From Litoditis marina (Eukaryota > Nematoda > Chromadorea > Rhabditida > Rhabditidae): DNA of 64,000 nt. The position numbers and the translations under genes are program-made. The DNA is taken from the NCBI GenBank assembly GCA_964036275.1, contig OZ038437.1, positions 171,001-235,000 of the forward strand, written 5' to 3'. Of this stretch, positions 1 to 11,335 are shown piece by piece; position 1 is the first letter of the stretch, and the number at the start of each line of letters is the position of its first letter. Under the pieces are notes generated by a model. The model was not told the DNA's origin and did not search any database. It saw nothing but the letters and a program-made list of their open reading frames with translations.

Positions 1-826
1 ATTCCATAGATATTTATAGGTATTCTTCAAATTGACGTCTATCTCATCGCACGCGACGCGCGCACGAGCCGCGAAAAAATGTGAAAATGAATGAATTTCG
101 ATAAACTTTGGACATCGTGAAAAACAAAAACGGTGATGATCATTGTTACCGATCCCCATGCCATATACTCAATTTCACTCACGCGAAGCGCGTGCACGCG
201 ACGCGGCAGAAATATCAAAATGAGTCGATTTATATGAAATTGGGATGGGTGGGGTTTGTTGGTTATGAATATATATCCGAAACTCGTAATACCTTCTTAT
301 CCGCGTGGCCAACCACTCCCAATCCCAAAAATTTATCTTCATGCACAAAAGTTAAAAATTTTTGTCGCGTCGCGTGCTGCGCGCGCTTGATCACAAGTTC
401 GTACCAAGCTCACATCTGACTTCAGAATGATCAATTTCCTCAGGTTCCCAAGTTTTATTGAATTCTACGGGTTTTTAAATTTTTGTCGCGGCGCGTGTAC
501 GCGTCGCGTGCGTGATATAAAATTGATATCCACATTCGCAATCTCCATGATCGATAATCACAGTTCACAAATTTGACCCAAATCTGCATATTTTCTCATT
601 TTGACGCGTCGCGCGCGAAAATTTTTTGCGGATACCAATCTGTTTTGTGTGGGGGTTGAATTAACTGTAAATAGACAATTGTTTTATTTAATCACAATAA
701 ACTATGACATAGGCATAAATGTGTCATTAATATGATTCAATAACATCATTCATAATTTATTGTATTGATCTACGTCGCTCTACGTTGAACTTACGTATAG
801 GCAGCAAAGGGAAAAACTAAGTTTTC
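1..826. repeat. AT-rich stretch with clustered CGCG words, no gene
   Basis: No convincing exon is present. Five short clusters of CpG-rich words (CGCGACGCG, ACGCGTCGCG, GCGCGC) lie near 20-75, 180-215, 360-395, 480-520 and 600-630 in otherwise AT-rich DNA. The outermost clusters are roughly mirror images: the left one reads CACGCGACGCGCGC then CGAAAAAAT, the right one TTTTGACGCGTCGCGCGCG then AAAATTTTTT. This looks like a repeat with imperfect inverted symmetry. It lies just beyond the 3' end of the ParB-like gene, so it could be a terminal region of the proposed mobile element, but this is inference. Confidence 0.4.
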
Positions 827-3800
827 CTATAATCTAATAAAATTAATTATATATTTGAGAAAATGGTGATAGAAGTTGAAACCAACCCTGATCCAAGGGG
901 TATTCTCGACGATTAGCTGCTTGAGCAACTCTTCTCCGAGTTTGTTGGCGGGGGACGTGAGTGGATTATCAATCTTCACACAGAAATCGACATTCTCAGG
1001 TTTCTGACCCGTTGTCTTTTTCAGGAAATCCAAATATTCCTCTATAGGAGTGTTAGCTGGTGCCACCTGAATTATATATTTTGTTTGATATCGTATAGTC
1101 GTGCACGATAGCCGCTAATTAAAAGATAGTCGATACAGTGCCAAACATGTACGTCGACATGCTCAGAAACATTGGCGCCGATTTTCTGCGATTAGCAAGC
1201 TACAAAAGCGAGAGAGCACGCGAGTCAATGAGGCCGCAGACAGGCTAGACAGTCTGCGTCTCTTTGACCTGCACACTCTCCCATCTAAGCCTCTACAAAA
1301 ATGGCTTGCTAATTGGCAAAAAGCTGTATGAGTGTGTAAAATATTATTCTGGATCTTCAATAGATGTTCAGTCTTTGAACTATTATTTATAATTTTTATT
1401 AGTCGAACATGTTGTATATACTCACTGTCCAAAACGTCGGCGGATTTAGGAACAACTGTAACGTGGAAATGGGTAGCCGATCGTATCCAGTTGCCTGTTT
1501 CATCCATATGCGTTGGTTTGCTAGAGGAAAATACGCCCTGAAATAACGTTAAAATCTAATGATATATGGTGATTTTATTAATCCTAATCCACAAAAAAAA
1601 AACATTCTGGAGCACACATTGACCATCTATCACACGTTATATAATCAGGAAGTCCGAAAAAGAGTATGTCTAAATGTGATTGCGTACGATAATGATATAA
1701 GATAATCTCACTTTCCGAATTGCCATAGCATTTGAACGATAATACCAACTGAATGGCTGTCGTCTGTCATGGCGGATGCATGACGAACAAAATGCTCCTT
1801 CCGCCCGGCCGTCCCACATACAACACAGCGTGCATAACCAGGTGCGCGGGGAAATTGGGTCGTAGTAACTTCCCATTTCTCTCCAGTTGTAGAGGACGCT
1901 GAAACATGTATATGTATTTGTTTTTTAATTAATGTGTTATATATACTTTCAGTGGAATCTATATGCATATTTTCGTTTTATATTATAAACGGAAAAAAAC
2001 ACACATAGGATTTATCAAGTGTGTCGATTTTTTTCTCCTATACAGTGAAAAATAAAAAAGATTTGTACCATAATTTGTTATCATCATTTGTGTAATAAGC
2101 GAACAGCTCACCGATAACATTCAATAGAGCTTGTTCATCTGGCTTCCAGAACTTGTCGGTGTGGAATCTGTCACTGGATACGGCCTGTCTGATTCTCTTA
2201 GGAACTTTAAACATACCCTAAATTATATAAATTCACAAAAAATACGTATTATAATTTGACGAAACCGCCATCTGTCAATTTTTTCGATACGTTACACCTT
2301 ACTACATCGTACATGTCATTCTAGAATATGTAAGATATTGAACCAGTCATTGCAACTGAACCATAAGCAACACGAACGAAAATAGAACAACTACATTCAT
2401 TGTAAAATATATAACTACTATTGTGAAGCCGACAACACATGTAGTCAGGATGCCACAACATATATGTGTACACCACGAAAAGCATGAAACAAACTGATCA
2501 CAGAACAACACGGATTCAAACTAATACTGACACAGTCTATAGTATATGAGAAATCAAAATTTGTCAGAACCCAACACAATTCATAAAATGGATCAGTGTC
2601 AAATGTGTACAGTAAAGAAAATATTAAACGAGTCTTTATATATTGATAGATGATCGTTATTAGTTTCCGTGGAATAGTAGTTGGTCCAGTTTGTGTTTGT
2701 TCTTCAACAACTCTTTCCCAATCAGGGCTTTCCATTGTGATGTAACATCCGATCCACCAACTCTGAGTATGTGAATCCTTCCAGGAATTTCCCGAATCAG
2801 ACGCAGAGTTCCTTCTGAAGATATGATGTTACATATTATTGTTATTCATTCCCACCTATGACACATATCGTATATTCCAGCATTTTCCAATTATATATTC
2901 GTATGATTTATACGACTTATGCGACAATGACGTACCACATAGGTGTACTACACCAAATCTTCATTACATCCATTTCACTCTCATCTATTCAATGTATTCA
3001 ACGAAATTTCAATTATCCATTCAAATATTATGGTTGAAATGAAGAAAAAAACCAAGCGATTGTATGACAGCATGTATAGCACGACCCACCATGCTCCTGC
3101 TCTGTCCCACTGCAAACAACTACGGTGACATCTTTGCCGTTTGCCACCAGATATCTGTGGAACGTGGCAACTGACACACAACCACGTGTCGGAGCATCGC
3201 GGTACGTTTTTCCGATGAACGGAGTCAAGAACGTATCTGAAATAACAAGGTATTTATATACAATTCCTACACAACATATCGCCCAATTGGTCTACTATAA
3301 CATGTATAAAATGTATAATCTGATGAGATGTAGTAATCATATACAAAAATATACCTTGCTCTCTTTTGAGGAGGATTTGTTGAATCCGTTGAGGCCAACG
3401 GTAGTCGCCGCCCGACGTATCCACACGATCTGATAGAATTTGCCCAACCTCGAAGTCATATCATGATGTGTTGTTGGAACCCGACACGATTGGCAACATG
3501 ACTCGCGACGTTTTGCCAGGACACACGGGTATGGTTCCAAATTGACGCCTGTAAATATATATTTATATTGCGTATGTATTCAAATTTGTGGTGATATAAT
3601 ATTTAAAATGCATGACTTCGACATGTTAGCCTACTGTATACAAACGATATCACAAACCCTTTCACACATGTCCCAAAATGACAACACATAACATAGACCA
3701 CACATAACCATACATATTACATAATAACGCAAACTACTCACATGTAGCCATAATTGGAAACAAGGGACGACATTCTGTCTGAACAATTCGATAACACTAG

Positions 3801-6800
3801 TGGCGTCGCACAGTGTCACTCTGCTGTCAAACTCTTGGATGGCCTTCTGGGTTTGTTCGTCTGGGCCTTGATCTGATGGATCCTATAATGTATTGGTTTG
3901 ATGCAAAACGTTGAAATTGTGATATTGATCAATAATGGATATTAAAATGATATAATGTGCTACCCCTGAGTTCTGGTCGTGATTCCCTTGCTCCTCGTCA
4001 GGACTACCAACGAAGTCGTCGTTGTCCACCTCATCGACAATGTTTTCGGTATTCATAGGGAAACCAAAAAATGCCGCGGCAAACTGAAATAATGAGACAT
4101 AATGAGTTTGTGTGGCATCGGGACACACGACACCTGAGTACCTGTGCACCCACTCACGTATTACTCGTTTATACACCCCATGTGATGATATCATAACCAA
4201 ATTCTTACAGCGTCGGATCCTTCTTGTGGCGTATGTGGTCCGGATGGTGATCGTTCAATGGGAGTACTGTCGCCATCGACATCATCGTGCTTGTGTGTGG
4301 ACTGTACCTGTAACGTTTTGATTATATTCCATTACTTTACACACGATCCAATATACCTATATATACGATACAAAATCGTATATGCACCAATCATACTAGA
4401 CGTCATTTCTAATAGAATTTTTGTGTGCATATTATCAAGCATATTATCAATCACATGTATTATCAAGTGAATATGCGTGCAATACGATGAATACGATATT
4501 TTATCACTTCAACTAATATGCATTACGCGATGAATGATGAAGTAACGATGAATTGATGATGAAGTCTAAGTCGATTATCAGTATCTGTTTAGTATTCGAG
4601 GATTCACGTACAACGTCGGTGTCGAGTATGTTCTGTGCGAATAGCTCGTGATCGTCGGGGCCCTCTGTACGGGCGTTTTCGATCACATTCGAGTAGTCAA
4701 ACGCAGTGTTGAGCACCTACAAGTTGTAATTATGATATTATATATCACACATAAGACATTATTCATGGACAGCAAATGGTTGAAATTCTCACATCGACAT
4801 CCTCGTTCCGCTGTACGGAATCAACATCGGCCTCGTGTATCGGGTCACACATTTGATCGTCATCTTCGGTCGGTTCTCCAGCCTATAACCAAATGGTACA
4901 GTTTATAATCATGACTACATATTTATGTGTATATACATTGGCCAAACATACTCATCTTATATAAATACTGCTATATTGGAATATAATTATAATTTGGAAA
5001 AATCGTGACAACCTAATGAGGGACGTCACTTATGAAATATAAACATCTTGTCATATTCGTATTAGTTGTAAACAACACAAACCTCAACAAATCCAACAGA
5101 TTTAAGCATTTTTTGCGCCAGCAGTACGTCTTGATTTGGAAGCGGTGGCGAATTGTAGAATGAATCATTCTCGACTGACGGCGACCGCTGATCTCTTGTC
5201 CGTTCGTCGACAATCGACTCACAGTGAGGAGGAGTTGTGTCTTCAGTGTTGTGTATTTTTTTGACAGACTCAAATACATTTGAAGCAACATCAGTCATAC
5301 GAGAAACTCTCGCGCTCTGGGCGTCGGGTTGATCCAAGGCAACAGTCGGTGTGTTCTGATCCGCATCACGACAAGGTGAAGATGAACGAATGGTTACGTT
5401 GTCGAATACATCCAGCGATTCCTCATGAGCGGACTGCGTACTGATTTTCACGACGTCATACGGAGACATGGTAATGGAATTAGGGACTTCTTCAATGACG
5501 ACATGGTCATCACTCTCTGCTTCCTCAGCACGTCCTTCCGACAAGGCCGCATCACGTCGACGACCGTCATCGTCATCGATATCACATATTACCTAGAACG
5601 GATATTGTACAAGGCTTATATTAACTCGTATAATCTCATAGTCGTTACGTTCGGAAAAAACGAGAAGGGTTTGATGCTATTACGTGCTATGGAATGCATG
5701 GAATATACGAAATTTCTACGATAACATCTAACCATATGTCCAACAATGCGCTTTTTGTTTGTACTAAACGGAAAGTAGATGTTCACTGTAATAGCACGAT
5801 ACTCACGAAGAAGACTATATTGTTAGCGTGATTTATACAGTTTCTTCCGTTAACGGGTTTCATATTAACGCAGTTTGCCTATCAATTTATAACAAACATA
5901 CGCACATGCAAATTTGTGTTCGGTGCGGAAGACTCGTTGGGATTCTGACAATTCTCCTGAGCCATCGAACCGCATTGGCGATATAGAGTTGGGATGACGT
6001 CATCATCGACGTCGTTCTATAATGAACAGTGTTTAGATGACATACTATTTACTGATGTACTACTATATTTATATACAATTACGCTTGTTGTAATCTAGTA
6101 TTTTCCTTACACGAACCTGGATGTCAGCGAGATGTTCATCTACACGTCCTTTCGAAACAATGGTCGTCGTCCTATGTGCTCGGATCGCGGAGTCTATGAA
6201 CTGGAATGTGAATATTTACTGAAGGTATAAAATTTTGATCACATTGTTATTATTTTATTTGTTATTTGATATTCCCATTTGATTTGAAATTAAAAATTAT
6301 ACCTTCTTGATAGCTTCCACTCCGGATATGCGCTCAGATTCAACCAGTACCATGATCTCTTCGAGCGTACGCGCACATTCGTTTTCGTTCAGGTTGGCAA
6401 GGGCTCGAAGGTGTCTTGATAGTCGACCAGTCACGAAAGACGTGCCGGACTGAAACGTATAATGATTGATTTGTTACATCATTCGAATATCGACCCACGT
6501 TTATATACACTGGAAAATGCGCCAATCTGTTGCAAGGAACATACAAATCAAGATCGAATAGCTTCTCTCACCTTGCAGACCATTGGATTGGTCGCCATTC
6601 GGATGAGAGGATTCCACATCGCTTCAGGTGAGGCTGCGAATTTGTATAGCGATTGCAATACGTTGGTCTGAAAGCAATTTAGGTAATTCATCAGGAAAAA
6701 AATCCGCGCTGTACACATTCAAAACATATTACACTCGCATTACATGTGAATATTTGAAAATAGTACTATCTATTCTCGTGTTCAAGAAGGAGAGAGTGGT

Positions 6801-9770
6801 CATTTTTTTCAAACTTGATACGCATATCAGTTAAACACTGGTATGATATCAACAATCACCTTGTTAACACTGCCTCTTTGAATTTGTTTGCCGAGTTTTG
6901 CGTACTTCATTTTCCACACCAGATCCGTCGCACCCACACTCTCCATCTGTCTTCTTAGGACTCTCATCTGGTAATAAAATCAGATTAGTATACATATTTG
7001 CACAAGTTACTCCCAATAATAGTGCGTATTCCCATATCGATGTACAAGACGTAATAATTGCAAGTTTCAGACAAATTTTCCACTCACCACTTCTGCATCT
7101 GAGTAATTGCATGAATGTAGTTCGCCCCATAACCGAGTGAACGCTACACATTCTACCGGTGTGGGAGGGGATCCCGATAAAACGCCGCTCGCACCATGTC
7201 TCGCGATATCGTCATCGGGCACGACAAAAACATCACAATCAACGAGTACCTGAATGTATACGTAAACTGCGATATAAACCAAAAAAATTAATTTAGGCTA
7301 CAAATTTATTGTAATAACACCTAGTACAATACATTCAGCAAATTGTCAAATACTCAAATACACCAAACATCATATTCTCACCGGGCTCGCCTCCGATATG
7401 CACAGATATCGTCTCTGATCGTCGTCAGACATCGACAACAATGCCGCACACCGATGTTGACCATCGATCAACGAAATCCTCCAACTGCAACAAATATATA
7501 TGACACATTGTATGCACCAGTACTACAAACATACACAATAATATACGTAGGCACGTGTGTATTTAGGCATCTATTATACCTTTCGATCGGTTCTTTCTCC
7601 ATCGACTGGGGAATGACTCCCTCGAAACGGAGTCTGTCCCTCTGATTGGCGTCTCTAACAATTGCCGCGCGAATAGTTGCCACATGGCGATCGCTGACGG
7701 GTCGCAGATACTCGGAGGGGATCAGAATAGACAACGGTACCTGAATGTTGTATCACAATCATTGGACACCAACTAAGACGCTTTTGACGATGAAAAAAAT
7801 CCCAAGATTGTAATACGTAGTGAGACGAGAGGATTGTTCGGCTACGCGTTTAGTTTTTTTCGTCTAGGGAATTCATCTCAAAATGATTATCGTAGTTACC
7901 CAGTTATCGTAGAAACACGAACTCCATACGAAAATATACACTGTTATGAATTTCAATAATCACATTGATTTAAAGACAAAAATGTAATTCGTCATCCTAT
8001 ATAATAGCAACATAAAAGCATACCTTGACATGAAGAGATAGTCTAGAATCGACAGACGAAATCTGTTTGATTTTCTGGAAGACGGTGGTTTCGTCTACAA
8101 GCAACTGACAGCGGTGGAGTGGGAACCTCAAATAGTAAAACTCAATTCAATGATAATATTTGGGAGATCTTTATCGATATATGGAGCAATGTCAATTCGG
8201 ATATGACATGACGGCATTTTTAATAGAGCAAACATACCACACGGAAAACAGTGGCAGAACTGGATGCATCACGGCCAGACGACTCGACGACAACAGATTC
8301 AGCAATTTTCCCTCTTCTAGGCTGTAACAGACAACATTTTATATTTTTACAATTTCGTTACATTTATAGTAAATATGCAAACCAGAAACTGAAAACAAAC
8401 AATAGTATGAGTACGCACCTTTTTATGCTTTGGCATGACAAACGCGCCGTCGTCATCACTATCACCTTTACATGCGAATGCTGTTGGACGGCGAGGACTT
8501 TCATCCGTCGATGTAGTCGGTACCGCAGCCTGTATACAAAGTAGTTGACAAATAAATGGAGTATCGTTCAACAATCAACTCCAACATAAAATGTCAATAC
8601 TATAAACGCTAAGCCCTGAGATGTTTGTGATGATGGTCCGTATTCTGTATTCTATATATCCCTATGAGTATCACATACATGTCCATAATATTAACCTGCT
8701 GTTGAATAGGTGGCATACGGCTGTTTCCAAGTGGGTTCTGCAGAGACTTGTGGATACTTTCCGCCCTGGATCTGCTTCTAATCGACCTTGGCGTTTCCAA
8801 ACACTTCTGTAAAATGATGGAATTCATAAAATTATTTCGATGGTTTTGTTTGTGGTTTTAGCAACCATAACACATGGGGTACCAGTCAAATTGTCAATTA
8901 TTCAAGTCAAAAATGGGTTCTCGTACGTTCAGAATATCAACACTATATACAATGTGCGACACGTAGACACAAGTATGTAATACAATCATTACCTTCCGGA
9001 CCATCGGCGACTTGTCAGGATTGACTTCAAATTCGTATATCGACTTGGGCAGTCTGTCACATAAACCGTCTTCGAAAGTACAATTTGCCAAGTCGTATAT
9101 CTTTGCGGACTTTCCGTCGCAGTTAACCACCTGAATAATTTCGTTTTATAGCATTGTGACATGTTCGTTTGCATATAAAAACATTTATTATCTGATCAGT
9201 TTGCACACTCATAGTTTAAGTACACATTTGTAAATATATAGCTCATTTATACAAACAACCTAAATGTTTCCCAATCAAATTATTGTACAAAAACATGAAA
9301 TTGAGACCATGGTGAATACATACCAGCTTGCGGTCCCTTTGTAGTTCTATTACGACGTTGCACTTCACAGGCTCGTCGTTTGAGATGAACGATTGACTGT
9401 CGGTCACGACGAACATCGTAGGCACAACGGAACGAGACGCTAATCGCCGAACGACTATCTGCTGATTACAAACAATGGGAACTTGTCCCCGCAGGCTTCC
9501 CACCGGAAGCATAGGTGAACCGAATAGGGCAACAGACACAATCTTGTCCACAAATTCTGCAAAATGTGATATGTACAAAACATAGTACCGATAATGGAAC
9601 ACTCATTTTCTAATTCATTTTATTGTGTATAGCTATCAACCACGGCATATTAGCAGGTCGTACTCACCTATAAAACCATTTATCTCAGTGATTCCTTCGA
9701 GATATGATAGCAGTAGTTGCGTATTCATCAATGCTGCCGAGGCAACGACGTTGATATCGTAAGCCAGCAT
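827..9770 (-). CDS. Multi-exon ParB/Srx-domain protein (duplication copy A and unique 3' exons)
   Basis: About 20 small exons read leftward from ATG 9770, which follows an acceptor-like TATTCAG. Early exons are 9668-9770, 9324-9556, 8993-9130, 8696-8806, about 8419-8530, 8239-8320 and 8024-8135. Exons 7580-7740 and 7382-7483 carry the recognisable domain: a beta-strand with a YLRPVS turn (the RP of ParB) followed by LIDGQHRCAAL, the DGxHR signature of ParB/sulfiredoxin-fold proteins, which bind or cleave nucleotides or nucleic acids. Later exons (about 7088-7251, 6861-6970, 6573-6670, 6302-6451, 6118-6200, 5083-5591) join in frame. The part below 5 kb is acidic and Ser-rich, then holds cysteine/histidine motifs, for example CVVC with HFVRH near 1780. 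Near 3.1-3.5 kb and 1.4-1.9 kb the frames do not join cleanly, so the 3' end may be partly decayed or mis-modelled. The last open frame stops at 827. ParB proteins normally serve DNA partition or as nucleases; the role here is unknown. Confidence 0.6.
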
Positions 9771-10294
9771 CTGAATATTGAGATAAACGGACACGTTAAC
9801 AGTTTAAAGAAACACCAACATGATATATAAGCTGTAGGTAGATAATCGAGAATAACAACTCGAGTATGTAAAACAATACATTTCATATACATTCCTGTTC
9901 ATTCTTGAAACAACATTGAATTTCATTCGAATTGTAACAAACTATGAAATGTAATCAACCTTTCAATAATAACAATCATTATCACAACAATAACCAGAAA
10001 CCAGATTGCCATGACAATAAACAACGTGACGTCTAGAATAAAACTGGATCAACATATCAACAAACAGTTATATACACATGAAAATGAAAGAAAATGATAA
10101 CCAGAAACCAGATTGCCATGACAATAAACAACGTGACGTCTAGAATAAAACTGGATCAACAATCAACAAACAGTTATATACACATGAAAATGACAATGCA
10201 GATTCCAATCGGCCTCATGCAATTGTAAATAACTATATTTATAACAACAAAAATAAATTGAAACTATAGCAACACGAATCAGTCACCAACACAG
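9771..10294. repeat. Spacer between recombinase and ParB-like genes with a 107-bp tandem repeat
   Basis: No exon is seen here. Positions 9990-10096 and 10097-10195 are two nearly identical copies of a 107-bp unit beginning ATAACCAGAAACCAG. The same pair is in duplication copy B (about 16271-16476), so it predates the 6.26-kb duplication. Just left of it, copy B has 22 bp (near 16217-16238) that copy A lacks. The spacer separates the stop codon of the recombinase/zinc-finger gene from the start of the ParB-like gene, and any promoter of the latter should lie in it. Confidence 0.75.
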
Positions 10295-11174
10295 CTACCT
10301 AATTCGGGTCCTCATAAAGAATGGCGAGGTGGCCCCATCTCGTGCACTCTGCAAGCAGAAAACTCATTGCATACTCTCATTATGACGAGTAATGGAACGG
10401 TAAGGTCCTCAGCTATGTTCCGTTGTGTGACCATGGTTCGATTTGTCCAATTTTCAGTGTATGAGAGTTATTACTTGCGTTATTTAAATGAAACTCACTT
10501 CGAAGACAATCGAAAACTCCCGGGACATGTATTCTGGCACTGGATGATACTTTTCGACGTGGTGTGCATGTGGATAGTAGCTGAAAAAAAAGTATCCAAA
10601 ATGTTTTTGCGAATCAAACAATGCGATACGACCAATGCGAGTTTCTAACAACTAATGTGTTCATTAATCTGCTAACCTCCTTGATGTTGTGCCGCATGCA
10701 CATGCGTATTTGTTTTTCGTCACGGCCGTATGTTGTATACGCATGTGCTCGTCGAATTGGTCCACTGATAGCAGTGCGGTGCAGCCGACGACTGGGCAGG
10801 TTATATTCGTTGACGACGTCGCTAGGGAGCTATAAACAAAATTCTAAATATACATAAATATTCGTATACGTTTCATCGTTAGATCTTAATTTCAAGCTTC
10901 AAAAGATATAACGAACAAATGTACCAGCCGAGTAAACTACAATTTAAATTTGTATAAAATGAACACTAAACACAATCACAAACCCCAGCAATTTTCGGGC
11001 GATTGATCCACTGCCCGTAACATCGTCCTCTATTTTTAGAAATAGATTTTCGACGGTGGCAAGAATATTGACGGGTTTGAAGGTAGTCCCAATCCTCTTT
11101 TGCGCTCGATCACGAGCACATTGAGGAGCAGACAACCAGGATTCCAGTGAAATATTCTGGGCCTCCGACTCTGT
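10295..11174 (-). pseudogene. Orphaned zinc-finger end of the recombinase gene (copy A)
   Basis: Four exons (11174-10984, 10829-10677, 10580-10499, 10348-10295) encode the same C-terminal part as in copy B: a linker, a C2H2-like finger (CPVVGC then HMRIQH), a second Cys/His cluster (ACACG then HHVEKYH) and a stop at TAG 10295-10297. All splice sites, including the GT donor at 10675-10676, look intact. The duplication separated these exons from the recombinase exons, so they have no start of their own here. They could only be used if splicing reached across copy B, more than 6 kb from the exon at 17636-17777. Confidence 0.6.
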
Positions 11175-11335
11175 CTGAATTAATATGTTGCATTGTCTTA
11201 CGAACAGTAAATAACTGGAACATAATATTGCCATCCAAAACAGTTTATTATAACACAACTTGTGTGATATTGATGGCTATTATCAGGACACTCATCTATT
11301 AGTGTGCAGAGAAAAAAAGAGACACTGGATTTGAC

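Larger units (their letters stand above)
5077..11335. repeat. Tandem segmental duplication, copy A
   Basis: This 6259-bp block is followed immediately by a second copy (11336-17616) in the same orientation. Across the pair I count roughly 25 substitutions and one 22-bp indel, i.e. over 99% identity by eye. The junction shares only AC with the left flank, so a replication- or end-joining-type event is more likely than recombination between long repeats. Both edges fall in introns. Copy A is the one continuous with the 3' exons of the ParB-like gene. Confidence 0.95.

Noticed and set aside
7090..7115. Apparent acceptor difference CTCAG (copy A) against CTCTG (copy B, near 13355)
   Set aside because: The site lies inside an exon; the change is silent (TCA to TCT, Ser), so I did not count it as a third splice lesion.
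9770..10296. Continuation of the recombinase frame into the ParB-like exons as one giant protein
   Set aside because: The frame reads a TAG at 10295-10297 and the next exon begins with ATG after an acceptor-like site, so two genes are more likely.
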